Assembly (NCBI GenBank): GCA_022758985.1
Contig: JAEMQC010000005.1
Span: 1 to 10,545, forward strand
Reading direction: 5' to 3'
DNA: 10,545 bases
Origin: Campylobacteraceae bacterium
GTDB lineage: Bacteria; Campylobacterota; Campylobacteria; Campylobacterales; UBA6016
This document shows positions 1 through 7,493 of this stretch, piece by piece (position 1 is the first letter of the stretch; every line of letters starts with the position of its first letter). The position numbers were made by a program, and so were the translations under genes. Under the pieces are notes generated by a model. It had not been told where the DNA came from, made no database searches, and saw only the letters and a list, made by a program, of their open reading frames with translations.

Positions 1-725
1 AACATCCTAATTTTTGTTTTTACCGTCGGTCTCGGGTAGTCTTTGTAGGCTATCTCTATCGTCTCTATCGAGTTTTTGTCTAGCATTCTATAGCCGGAGC
101 TATCTAACAGTTTTAGATCCGATATGTCTCCGTTTGGATGTAGATAGAACTCTACTACGCTAGTGCCTTGTTGTCCCATTCTACCGGCCATTTCCGGATA
201 TCTGAGATATTTTTCGGTTATTTTGCCGATAGAACCCAGATTGTCTTTGATAAACTTTTTCTCTTCCGGGGATAGTCTCTCGTACTCTTCGCCGTAAAGT
301 TTTTTGATAGGTCCGCCGACCTCTTTTTTCATCGTTTTAAATTCGCTGTTTAATGCTGACAAAAGCGAGCTTGTGGATGGCTTACTCGGCGTGCTCGGAG
401 CCGTTTTGTTTTGCTCTCTTTGTTCTATTTTTTTAGTTATTGCATTTTTTCTTAACGGCTCCTTTTGCTCTTTTATTTCCTTTTTTTGTAGCGGTTTTTT
501 TGGAGAGGGTTTTGTCGGCTGTGACGGCTCTACGGGTTGGCTTGGCATACTTTGCTCTAAAGGTTCTTTATTAAATTGGCTTAGATTTAATACTTTTCTC
601 TCGACTCTAGGCGGCGCATCGTGCTTTTTGAAAATAAGAAAGTATGCCAAGGCAAGAAGCAGGGCGTGAATGATTATGGAGGCTAAAAAGCCGATAATCC
701 CGTCTTTGTTAGTTTGCGTATTCAT
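1..725 (-). CDS. tonB: TonB energy transducer, C-terminus cut by window edge
   Basis: This is an inner-membrane protein that couples the proton motive force, through ExbB/ExbD, to outer-membrane iron, heme or siderophore receptors. The first 241 codons are in the window and only about 10-15 residues should be missing. Residues 1-10 are cytoplasmic and 10-32 form one membrane anchor. The anchor carries S16 and H20, the SxxxH motif of TonB anchors. Residues about 60-118 are a Pro/Lys/Gln/Glu-rich periplasmic spacer. Residues about 172-241 are the TonB C-terminal domain (YPEMAGRMGQQGTSVVEFYL, then the DSSGYRMLD segment and DYPRP). The ATG at 725-723 is preceded directly by an in-frame TAA, so it is the earliest start. 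The gene begins 17 nt inside the 3' end of the upstream glycosylase gene, in another frame, with no Shine-Dalgarno visible, so translational coupling is likely. exbB/exbD are not in the window. Confidence 0.93.
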   Translation of the reverse strand, partial: MNTQTNKDGIIGFLASIIIHALLLALAYFLIFKKHDAPPRVERKVLNLSQFNKEPLEQSMPSQPVEPSQPTKPSPKKPLQKKEIKEQKEPLRKNAITKKIEQREQNKTAPSTPSKPSTSSLLSALNSEFKTMKKEVGGPIKKLYGEEYERLSPEEKKFIKDNLGSIGKITEKYLRYPEMAGRMGQQGTSVVEFYLHPNGDISDLKLLDSSGYRMLDKNSIETIEIAYKDYPRPTVKTKIRM

Positions 726-1320
726 TTAGTCGCAAAAAAAATTCATAGAGCTCGGCTCTTTTATCTGCTCTATTAAACACGAGCGGGCTTGGATGGTGGG
801 TTTTGGCTATAAAGAGCGACCTATTATCGTATGAAATCTCTTTTATCTCATGCTTTTGAAGCGATCTAAATGCGCTTTTAAGCAAATCGTCTTCTATCTT
901 CAAAAAAGCTTTTTCGGCGCTCCCACCCAGAAGAACTATCATTTTTGGTTTTACGATACCTATCTCTTCGATAAGCATCTTCGCCCCTATTTTTAGCTCC
1001 TGCGTATTCGGGGTTCTGTTTTTGACGCCGCTCTTTGAATATTCTAGTGTTCTAAAAGCAAAAGCGTTGCTAATTAGTAATCTCTCTCTTTTGACGCCAC
1101 AGCTCTCTACTAGCTTTGCCAGATTTTTGCCGGCCGGTCCGCAAAAAGGCCTTCCCTCTCTAGCTTCACTCTCTCCCGGCGCTTCGCCTATCAACATTAT
1201 CGCATCTTCGCAAAAGCCAAAAGCCCTATCATATACGATAGAGTCGTCTATAAGCTCGCCGTCTAGCCCTTCTAAATATCTCTTTCTGTTCTCGTAAAAA
1301 TCTAAAAGGGCGGCTTTCAT
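709..1320 (-). CDS. Uracil-DNA glycosylase superfamily protein (family 4-like, no Fe-S cysteines)
   Basis: This 203-residue protein probably excises uracil or another damaged base from DNA at the start of base excision repair. The superfamily signatures are GEAPGESEAREGRPFCGPAG at 45-64 (motif 1 and the PF.G.AG loop), an RTPN segment at 102-105, the IVLLGGSAEKAF strand-helix at 128-139, and the HHPSPL motif at 175-180 that inserts into DNA. Family 4 enzymes normally carry four cysteines for a [4Fe-4S] cluster: an N-terminal CxxC and two more around the KCRPP...NR.P region. None is at an equivalent place here; the only cysteines are C37, C60 and C74. The ATG directly follows the hemC stop codon, in the same frame, without a clear Shine-Dalgarno. 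The stop lies inside the start of tonB. The superfamily is secure, but substrate and subfamily are not. Confidence 0.88.
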   Translation of the reverse strand: MKAALLDFYENRKRYLEGLDGELIDDSIVYDRAFGFCEDAIMLIGEAPGESEAREGRPFCGPAGKNLAKLVESCGVKRERLLISNAFAFRTLEYSKSGVKNRTPNTQELKIGAKMLIEEIGIVKPKMIVLLGGSAEKAFLKIEDDLLKSAFRSLQKHEIKEISYDNRSLFIAKTHHPSPLVFNRADKRAELYEFFLRLNEYAN

Positions 1321-2268
1321 CTATTTTTTTAGGATCGCTTCGCCCATTTTGCAGGCATCTCTAAGCAGCTCTCCGGCTCCCTCTTCTAAAAATTCGTTCG
1401 CAAGCTTGGCGCCTATATCTTCATACTCCTTTGCAGATGCCGTGATGCTTTTGCTCATCGATTTGGAGCCGTCAGGCATACCGATAATAGCCATGACCTC
1501 TACCGTGTCGCCGTCGAGTTTTGCGTTTACGCCTATTGGTACCTGGCATCCGCCTTCCAATCTATCGACAAAATCTCGCTCAATCGTCGTCTCTATCATT
1601 GAGTTTTCGTCGTTTAGTACAGATACTATATCTATCACTTCATCGTCGTCTATCGTTTCTATGCCAAGCGCCGCCTGCCCCATCGAGGGCGTCATTACGT
1701 CTCTTTCTATCGGCACTGCGTATTTTACGCCCTCTATAAGCCCTAGTCTTTTAATTCCGGCAGTTGCTAAGATGATAGCGTCAAATTCGCCGTCCTCCAG
1801 CTTTTTAAGTCTCGTATCTATATTTCCCCTCAGATCCGTTATCGTAAGATCCGGGCGCACCGCCTTTAGCTGCATCCTTCTTCTTAGACTCGTAGTTCCG
1901 ACTACGGCACCCTGAGGCAGCTCGGATAATGAGCCGTATTTGAAAGACAAAAAGCAATCCCTAGGATCTTCTCTTTTTGTTACCGCAGCAAGTACTAGCC
2001 CATCCGGAAATTTTGTCGGAACGTCCTTTAGGCTATGTACCGCTATATGCGAGCCCCCATTTAGCATATCCTCTTCAAGCTCTTTTGTAAAAAGCCCTTT
2101 GCCGCCTATGAGAGCCAGAGGAGTATCTAGTATCTTATCGCCGGTCGTTTTGATAGGTTTTAGCTCCACCGTAAGACCGGGGTGCGCCTTTTCAAGTTCC
2201 GCTTTGATGTGGTTTGACTGCCAAAGGGCTAGTTTTGAGGCTCTTGTTGCGATGATTAGTTTTTTCAT
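1321..2268 (-). CDS. hemC: Hydroxymethylbilane synthase (porphobilinogen deaminase)
   Basis: HemC is the cytosolic enzyme that polymerises four porphobilinogen molecules into hydroxymethylbilane, the linear precursor of uroporphyrinogen III, heme and siroheme. The 315-residue length is normal. Visible signatures are the N-terminal ATRASKLALWQ (7-17), HSLKDVP (78-84) with catalytic Asp82, GTTSLRR (124-130), DLRGNIDTRL (145-154), and EGGCQVPIG (238-246), whose Cys241 binds the dipyrromethane cofactor. All key residues are present, so the enzyme should be active. The start ATG overlaps the stop of the upstream thiol oxidoreductase gene as ATGA (4 nt). Only a weak AAGAG Shine-Dalgarno precedes it, suggesting coupled translation. 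With hemA in the same operon, two steps of tetrapyrrole synthesis are made together. Confidence 0.98.
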   Translation of the reverse strand: MKKLIIATRASKLALWQSNHIKAELEKAHPGLTVELKPIKTTGDKILDTPLALIGGKGLFTKELEEDMLNGGSHIAVHSLKDVPTKFPDGLVLAAVTKREDPRDCFLSFKYGSLSELPQGAVVGTTSLRRRMQLKAVRPDLTITDLRGNIDTRLKKLEDGEFDAIILATAGIKRLGLIEGVKYAVPIERDVMTPSMGQAALGIETIDDDEVIDIVSVLNDENSMIETTIERDFVDRLEGGCQVPIGVNAKLDGDTVEVMAIIGMPDGSKSMSKSITASAKEYEDIGAKLANEFLEEGAGELLRDACKMGEAILKK

Positions 2269-3110
2269 TTTGAAAGCTCTTTTATTAGTTGGTTTATTTT
2301 GGATTTGTTTGAGTCTAGTTCGCCGTTTACGTATACAGTCGGCGTGCCTCTGATTAGGATTTTGTACGCTTTTTGCATCTCTTCGTCATACTCTTTTACG
2401 GTCTCTTTGGCGTCCATATCACTTTTTTGCAGTTTTACGCCGAGCTCGGACGAGAGTTTTGCGGCTACCTTCTCTTCGCTAGGTTCGTTTGGCTCTACCC
2501 CGGTCTTATAGAGCTTTGTATAAAACTCCGCTTTGTTTTTTATCTTGCCTCTTAGCGCTATCTCTGCTTTTACGATATGCTCGGATGCGGGATGGATTGT
2601 CAGAAGCGGAAAAGAGTAGTGATAGATGGCCAGTTTTGCGGGATTTTTTACGGCTGCGCCTATGATGTCCGGCACCATATCTCTGCAAAAAGGGCAAAGC
2701 GGGTCGCTAAACACTAGCACCTTCGTCTTTGCGTCCTTATTCCCCGCTATTAGGTGTTCGGCGTCATAGTAAGAAGCGTCCGGTTTTGGCCTAAACGTAT
2801 CCTTTAGCGTTTTGCCGCTCTTTAAGTTTACGAGCTCGTCCGCCATAAGGTCGCCTTTGACAAATACCATATCGGCGACTTTTATCGTCTGCTTTTTGCC
2901 CTCTTTGTCTATCGTGAACTCTAACAGTATTGTGGCCGCTTCCCATCCGGCGTATCCGTTTAGGTTTTCTCTGGATAGTACTTTTACAGATTTTATCGTC
3001 GCCTGTTTGGAGTTTTTATAAAGCGAGAATTTATAATCCTCTATCTCCTTGTTGGTCGCACCAAATACGCTCAGGCAGAGCGCTCCTGTAAGCAGGGCTT
3101 TTTTTAGCAT
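2265..3110 (-). CDS. Periplasmic thioredoxin-fold thiol:disulfide oxidoreductase (DsbA/DsbC-like)
   Basis: This 281-residue exported protein probably oxidises, reduces or isomerises disulfides in the periplasm. Residues 1-18 form a signal peptide (charged MLKK, hydrophobic core, FGA cleavage site); C12 lies in it but without a lipobox. Residues about 20-115 are an N-terminal region that could serve for dimerisation, as in DsbC/DsbG; this is inference from layout. The thioredoxin-like domain follows: VLVFSDPLCPFCRDMVPDI contains the active site C139-P-F-C142, and RGTPTVYVNG (254-263) holds the expected cis-proline P257. No other mature cysteines are seen. A good Shine-Dalgarno (GGGAG) supports the ATG, which lies inside the proS end (7-nt overlap). 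Its place between proS and hemC suggests a link to cytochrome maturation, but this is not shown. The oxidase and isomerase roles cannot be separated from sequence. Confidence 0.9.
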   Translation of the reverse strand: MLKKALLTGALCLSVFGATNKEIEDYKFSLYKNSKQATIKSVKVLSRENLNGYAGWEAATILLEFTIDKEGKKQTIKVADMVFVKGDLMADELVNLKSGKTLKDTFRPKPDASYYDAEHLIAGNKDAKTKVLVFSDPLCPFCRDMVPDIIGAAVKNPAKLAIYHYSFPLLTIHPASEHIVKAEIALRGKIKNKAEFYTKLYKTGVEPNEPSEEKVAAKLSSELGVKLQKSDMDAKETVKEYDEEMQKAYKILIRGTPTVYVNGELDSNKSKINQLIKELSK

Positions 3111-4837
3111 TTTAGATCTCCCTTTACTCTTTTTATGAGTTCGTCTTTTGCGTTTTCGTAAGAGAACGGCTCTTTTGTTAGTGTTCTTCTGTTTACTATC
3201 TCCACGCCGCCTTGGGCTATATTTTTACCGACTATCAGCGCATAAGGAAAGCCTATCAGTTCAAAGTCCGCCATTTTGTGGCCGTATCTCTCGTCTCTAT
3301 CGTCCAAAATCACCCTGATTTTGGCGTTTTTTAGCTCTTCGTATATTTTTGATGCCGCTTCAAACTGTGTAGCATCTTTAACGTTGGAGACTATTATATC
3401 TACTTGGTACGGCGCTATAGATGACGGTAGTATACACCCTTTTTCATCCGAGTTTTGCTCGATTATCGCCGATATTAGACGGCTGACGCCTATACCGTAC
3501 GTACCCATGATGAAAGGCTGGGTTTTGCCGTTTTTATCCAAAAATTTCGCACCCATCGGCTCGGAGTATCTAGTTCTAAGCTGGAAGATGTGTCCTACTT
3601 CTATGCCTTTGGCATACGATAGATCGGCGCCGCATTGCGGGCAAGCGTCCCCTTCCTCGACTAGCACAAGGTCTTTAACTCTCTCTATCGGGGCTTTTAC
3701 GCTTACGCCTTTGATGTGATAATTGGCTTTGTTTGCTCCGGTTATCATATCGTTTCTATCAAGTAGCTCGGAGTCTACGAAATATTCGCACTCTACGCCA
3801 AGCCCCACATATCCTAAGGCTATGTTTTTGTCCGGATATCTCTCTTTTAGCCCGGCCTCATCTATGTCTAGAAGCGCTAGAGCGCCGGACGCATTTAGCG
3901 CCTTTGTCTCTTCTAGCTCGTCATCCCCTGCTATGAAGAAAACTATCGGGGTGTTTTTATTTGCATCCTCGTAAATAGCCTCTTTTACGACCGCTTTTAC
4001 AAATCTGCCGGCTTCGACGCCAAAGAAGCTGGATAGCTCGACTATGGTTTTTGTATTTGGCGTATAGACCTCTTCACTTGTCGTCGCATCTAGTCTAGCT
4101 CTTTTTTTCGGCTTTCTTTTTGCCGCCTCCACGTTCGCACCATATTCGCATGATTTGCAGATGGCTAGCGTATCTTCGCCGGCGTTTGCTAACACCATAA
4201 ACTCTTTACTTCCGCTACCACCTATCGCACCGCTATCGGCTTCGACGACTTTGAAGTCCAGCTCAAGCCGCCTAAATATTTTTTTGTAAGTCTCTTCCAT
4301 CAGGTGAAACTCTCTTAACATATCCTCTTCGGATTCGTGGAAAGAGTAGCCGTCTTTCATAACGAATTCTCGACCTCTTAGAAGCCCGAATCTAGGCCTT
4401 AGCTCATCTCTGAATTTTAGCTTTATTTGGTAGATATTCATCGGTAGCTGGCGGTAGCTCGTTATCTTAGATTTCGCCAGTTCGACCATCAGCTCTTCGC
4501 AAGTAGGTGATAAAACGAATTTCTGTCCTTTTCTATCGTCTATTCTAAGTAGTTCTTTGCCGTATTTTTCGGCCCTGCCTGATTTTTGCCAAAGTTCTTC
4601 GGGGCAGACGAACGCAAGGTCTACCTCTACGCATCCGGCGTTATTAAGCTCTTCTTTGATGATATTTTGGATGTTGTCAAGCATCATTTTGCCAAGCGGT
4701 AAGAAGTCGTAGATGCCGCTTGCTATCTGAAGTATGAAGCCGCCCCTCGTCAAATACTCCTGGCTTTTTAGTCCTTGCTCTTCGCCTTCTGTTTTATAGT
4801 CTTTTATCGTATTTATAAGAGTTCTAGAAAATTTCAT
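3104..4837 (-). CDS. proS: Prolyl-tRNA synthetase, bacterial type
   Basis: ProRS is a class II synthetase that charges tRNA-Pro in the cytosol. At 577 residues it has the long bacterial layout: catalytic core with motif 2 around FRDELRPRFGLLRGREF (142-158), an inserted editing domain (about 225-395, YbaK-like, with conserved K281 in GRFVKAV), motif 3 GTYGIGVSRL (445-454), and the C-terminal anticodon-binding domain from about 475. Four cysteines flank the insertion, C227/C230 and C399/C402 (CPQCG), a possible zinc site seen in many but not all bacterial ProRS. The substrate loop reads LSPTCEE (109-115), where E. coli has GPTHEE as I recall it. The ATG has an AAGGA Shine-Dalgarno that overlaps the hemA stop region, 7 nt after hemA. 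Confidence 0.98.
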   Translation of the reverse strand: MKFSRTLINTIKDYKTEGEEQGLKSQEYLTRGGFILQIASGIYDFLPLGKMMLDNIQNIIKEELNNAGCVEVDLAFVCPEELWQKSGRAEKYGKELLRIDDRKGQKFVLSPTCEELMVELAKSKITSYRQLPMNIYQIKLKFRDELRPRFGLLRGREFVMKDGYSFHESEEDMLREFHLMEETYKKIFRRLELDFKVVEADSGAIGGSGSKEFMVLANAGEDTLAICKSCEYGANVEAAKRKPKKRARLDATTSEEVYTPNTKTIVELSSFFGVEAGRFVKAVVKEAIYEDANKNTPIVFFIAGDDELEETKALNASGALALLDIDEAGLKERYPDKNIALGYVGLGVECEYFVDSELLDRNDMITGANKANYHIKGVSVKAPIERVKDLVLVEEGDACPQCGADLSYAKGIEVGHIFQLRTRYSEPMGAKFLDKNGKTQPFIMGTYGIGVSRLISAIIEQNSDEKGCILPSSIAPYQVDIIVSNVKDATQFEAASKIYEELKNAKIRVILDDRDERYGHKMADFELIGFPYALIVGKNIAQGGVEIVNRRTLTKEPFSYENAKDELIKRVKGDLKC

Positions 4838-4844
4838 CGTTTTA

Positions 4845-6146
4845 TTATCCTTTTGCTTCGTCTTCTTGGTATGTGCATTTGTGCGTACCTTTTAGTTTTG
4901 CCTCGTCGGATAGATTGTGCAGATATTTGAGTGACTCTACCACCTCTTCGAGTTTCGGGCTGTTGGCGAGCGCTTTTAGGTTCACCGTCGGGTCGTGCAT
5001 AAATTTCTTAAATGCGCTGTGTAAGAGCTTTGTTATCTCTTCTTCTTGCTGAGGCGCAAAAAAACCTTTTTTGATTGCGTTTTTTATCTCTTTTTCTGCT
5101 ATCTGTTGCGCCTTTTTGCGCAGCTCCTTGATGATTGGGTCGACGCTAAGAGTGTTTATCCATCTGAAAAACTCCATCGTATATCTGCCGACTATGCCGT
5201 ACGCTATCCTGGCCTCTTCGGCGCGCAGCATCTGGTTTTGCTCTACTATGTCTTTGAGGTCATCTACAGTCACTACGTCTATATTGTCAAATCCGCTTAT
5301 TTCAATGTCGCGCGGCACAGATATGTCAAACCAGTATCTGTGAAAATCTCTCTTCTCGACTATATCGTTTTGTATTATCGGATAGTCCGCTCCGGTGGCG
5401 GAGAATAGAAGCGTATGCTCGTTGATTAGCCGCGAAACCTCCGAAAACTCCGCTCCGCTAGCCCCGCATCCGAGTTCTAGCGCCATCTTTTCGGCTTTTT
5501 GGCGGCTTCGACTGACCAAGATGACGTTTGCGCCGTTGGCCAAGAGGTATTTACAGGTGATTTCGCCCATCTCCCCGGTGCCTATAACGACGCCGGTATG
5601 CCCCTCCAATGTGCCGAGCATCTTTTTTGCCTTATCTACGGCGACGCTTGCGACGGAGACCGGTTTTTTTGCTATTTCGGTCTGGTTTCTAACCTCAGCG
5701 GCGCATTTGAAAGCGTACTGCATCAATCTATTTAGCTTGTTTGCGCAAAATCCTCGTTCATTTGCGAATTTGAGCGCATCTTTGATTTGTCCGGCTATTT
5801 GCGTTTCACCTATTACGACGCTATCAAGGGAGCTCGTTACTGCAAACAGATGGTGCACGGCGCTTTCGTTTTCAAATACGTCCGCCCTCTCTTCGAGCTC
5901 ATTTCTATCTAGCCTAGAGTGTTTTTGTAGTATATCAAAGATGGCATCTGCGGCACACTCGGTATTGCTTGTACTGACTAGTATCTCCACTCTGTTGCAT
6001 GTGGATACTATGATGGCTTCCGATATCGCTTCGTTTTTTGTTAAGCCGCTTAGCGCCTCTTCCTTGGAGGTATCTGTAAAAGCAAGTTTTTCCCTGACCG
6101 CTATGTCGCTGTTTTTATGAGAAAAGCTTACTGTCAAATAGTGCAT
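4845..6146 (-). CDS. hemA: Glutamyl-tRNA reductase
   Basis: HemA reduces glutamyl-tRNA(Glu) to glutamate-1-semialdehyde with NADPH. This is the first committed and usually regulated step of tetrapyrrole synthesis in bacteria using the C5 pathway. The 433 residues show the catalytic domain with nucleophile Cys50 in VSTCNRVE (48-54), His99 in the AVHHLF segment, GETQI at 113-117, an NADPH-binding Rossmann loop VVIGTGEMGE (186-195), and a helical C-terminal dimerisation domain from about 315. The last dozen residues (from THKC) look like a poorly conserved tail. The ATG has an AAAGG Shine-Dalgarno overlapping the TAA of the prenyl synthase gene, 9 nt upstream. All key residues are present. Co-transcription with hemC is strongly suggested by spacing. 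Confidence 0.98.
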   Translation of the reverse strand: MHYLTVSFSHKNSDIAVREKLAFTDTSKEEALSGLTKNEAISEAIIVSTCNRVEILVSTSNTECAADAIFDILQKHSRLDRNELEERADVFENESAVHHLFAVTSSLDSVVIGETQIAGQIKDALKFANERGFCANKLNRLMQYAFKCAAEVRNQTEIAKKPVSVASVAVDKAKKMLGTLEGHTGVVIGTGEMGEITCKYLLANGANVILVSRSRQKAEKMALELGCGASGAEFSEVSRLINEHTLLFSATGADYPIIQNDIVEKRDFHRYWFDISVPRDIEISGFDNIDVVTVDDLKDIVEQNQMLRAEEARIAYGIVGRYTMEFFRWINTLSVDPIIKELRKKAQQIAEKEIKNAIKKGFFAPQQEEEITKLLHSAFKKFMHDPTVNLKALANSPKLEEVVESLKYLHNLSDEAKLKGTHKCTYQEDEAKG

Positions 6147-6155
6147 CGAACGCCT

Positions 6156-7064
6156 TTAGAAAAGTCTATTTAGTTGGTTTTTTGCTATTTCGGCGAGTGA
6201 GTTTTTGAGCCCCTCGTCTATATCGGAAGCGTATAGCGCAGCTATTCCTTCCTCGGTGATTTTTTTGGCGGCTTTTAGAGAGTACTCTATAGAACCGTGT
6301 TTTTTAAACTCAAATCCTAATCTTTCTATCTCTGCCGCAGAGAGCTCTTTTTTGTATATTCCGTCCAAAAAGCTCCTCGTGGCGTCGTCCCCGTTTTTGT
6401 ATAGGTGCATATAGGCTATCGTGGTTTTACCCTCTTTAAAATCGCTAAAAGGCGTTTTCCCAAGGCTTTTCTCGTCAGCCGTGATGTCTAGGATGTCGTC
6501 TATTATCTGGAAGGCGACTCCCATATTTTTAGCGTATATCTCTATGCCGTTATGGTCTATACCGTCTAGTATAGCGGCTGCTACGGCTGCCGCCTCTATA
6601 AGGGAGCCGGTTTTTTTATAGAGCATCTCTACATATTTGTCTTCATCGGTGTTTAGCTCTTTGGACATCTCTACGTCTTCTAGTTCTCCGAGACTAAGAA
6701 GGGTAACGGCGTTTGATATTTTATAAGCTATCTCGGACGGGAACGATACCAGTTTCGAGAAAGCCTTGGAGTAGAGTATGTCACCTAGCATAACGGCCGT
6801 TTTGTCGCCATCCGTGGCGTTTACGGTCGGCTTTTGGCGTCTTAGCATCGAAGCGTCTATAACGTCGTCGTGCAGAAGGCTAGCTATATGTATCAGCTCT
6901 ACTATTGCCGCAAGTTCATATATACGTTCGTTTTGGCTGATTTTTAGCATTAGTCTTGGGCGCAGCATCTTTCCGCCGCCCACTTGCGAAAAAAGCGCTC
7001 TTACGCTCTCATTTTTTAGCTCAGCTACAATTTCGTCTAATTTTGCCGTTACTTTCTCAAGCAC
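6156..7064 (-). CDS. ispB: Polyprenyl diphosphate synthase (menaquinone side chain)
   Basis: This trans-prenyltransferase elongates allylic diphosphates with isopentenyl diphosphate and is likely to make the menaquinone side chain. At 302 residues it has GGGKMLRPRL (29-38), the first Asp-rich motif LLHDDVID (63-70), the RRQKPT loop (75-80), and the second Asp-rich motif QIIDDILD (187-193) followed by DFKEGKTT. The residues four and five before the first motif are small (S62, A61), which fits a medium/long-chain product rather than farnesyl diphosphate. The start is GTG at 7064-7062. It directly follows the TGA of the upstream gene in the same frame, so no earlier start is possible. Campylobacters are known for six-unit menaquinones, so a hexaprenyl product is plausible. 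The symbol ispB follows usual annotation; chain length is inferred. Confidence 0.93.
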   Translation of the reverse strand: MLEKVTAKLDEIVAELKNESVRALFSQVGGGKMLRPRLMLKISQNERIYELAAIVELIHIASLLHDDVIDASMLRRQKPTVNATDGDKTAVMLGDILYSKAFSKLVSFPSEIAYKISNAVTLLSLGELEDVEMSKELNTDEDKYVEMLYKKTGSLIEAAAVAAAILDGIDHNGIEIYAKNMGVAFQIIDDILDITADEKSLGKTPFSDFKEGKTTIAYMHLYKNGDDATRSFLDGIYKKELSAAEIERLGFEFKKHGSIEYSLKAAKKITEEGIAALYASDIDEGLKNSLAEIAKNQLNRLF

Positions 7065-7493
7065 TCAGTTCGCCTTTGGTAAAACTCTTTCCGCCTGCAC
7101 GGATCTTTTGTCGTCTTTGATAAACAGGGATAACGTCGCCTTTTTTGTCTTGGCGTCGAAATCTTTGAATACGATAAGGGCGTACGGCTTATATAAAGCG
7201 TTTTCGGCCCGGTTTTTCAATACAATCTTGAAGCTGTTTAGCTTGTGGTCTTTGTATAGTATGTTTTGGTAAGGAAACTTCTCTAGTTTGTAGAGCATCA
7301 CGAGACCGTCGTTTATAAAAAGCGTCCAGCGAAAATCGAGCGTATAGAGTTTGTTGTCTATCGCTATTTGATAGCGCGCCGTTTGGTCTTTTTTGAGCTC
7401 TACCTCGTCTTTGAAATTCCACGACAAAGCCCCTTCCTCCGCCCCAAAAAGAAGCGAACAAAAGAGTATTATTGCCGTAACGGCTTTATTCAT
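7065..7493 (-). CDS. Small exported protein of unknown function (HP0241/Cj0540-position protein)
   Basis: I do not recognise a functional family. The 142-residue product has a clear signal peptide (MNKAVTAIILFCSLLFGA, 1-18, cleavage after FGA), so it should be periplasmic. C12 is not in a lipobox. The mature part alternates short hydrophobic strands with charged turns (for example YTLDFRWTLFI and ATLSLFIKDD), suggesting a small beta-rich fold. It has no mature cysteines and no catalytic motif that I can see. From memory, proteins of this size and position lie between the DUF2018 gene and the prenyl synthase gene in H. pylori and C. jejuni, so conservation of context supports a real gene. Its ATG overlaps the DUF2018 gene by 8 nt. 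Its TGA directly abuts the GTG of the prenyl synthase gene in the same frame. Confidence 0.85.
   Translation of the reverse strand: MNKAVTAIILFCSLLFGAEEGALSWNFKDEVELKKDQTARYQIAIDNKLYTLDFRWTLFINDGLVMLYKLEKFPYQNILYKDHKLNSFKIVLKNRAENALYKPYALIVFKDFDAKTKKATLSLFIKDDKRSVQAERVLPKAN

Noticed and set aside
41..70. Near-tandem repeats of the CTCTATCG type at the left edge
   Set aside because: They encode the S-I-E-T-I-E-I-A stretch of the TonB C-terminal domain using the favoured ATA/GAG codons, so coding explains them.
304..669. A 121-codon open frame on the plus strand, Phe/Gly/Cys-rich
   Set aside because: It is the antisense of the Lys/Pro/Gln-rich spacer of tonB, which explains its odd composition and apparent hydrophobic runs.
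732..739. Run of eight A (plus strand) near the end of the glycosylase gene as a phase-variation tract
   Set aside because: Campylobacter contingency loci mostly use long G/C tracts. Slippage here would change only the last few residues, and the tonB frame has a stop directly before its ATG, so no fusion could form.
1349..1915. A 188-codon open frame on the plus strand across hemC
   Set aside because: Antisense shadow of a real gene; Ser/Pro/Ile-rich product without recognisable domain.
5395..6120. A 241-codon open frame on the plus strand across hemA
   Set aside because: It lies entirely antisense to the well-conserved hemA, has no family motif or Shine-Dalgarno, and its Ser/Leu/Ala-rich product is typical of a codon-bias shadow.
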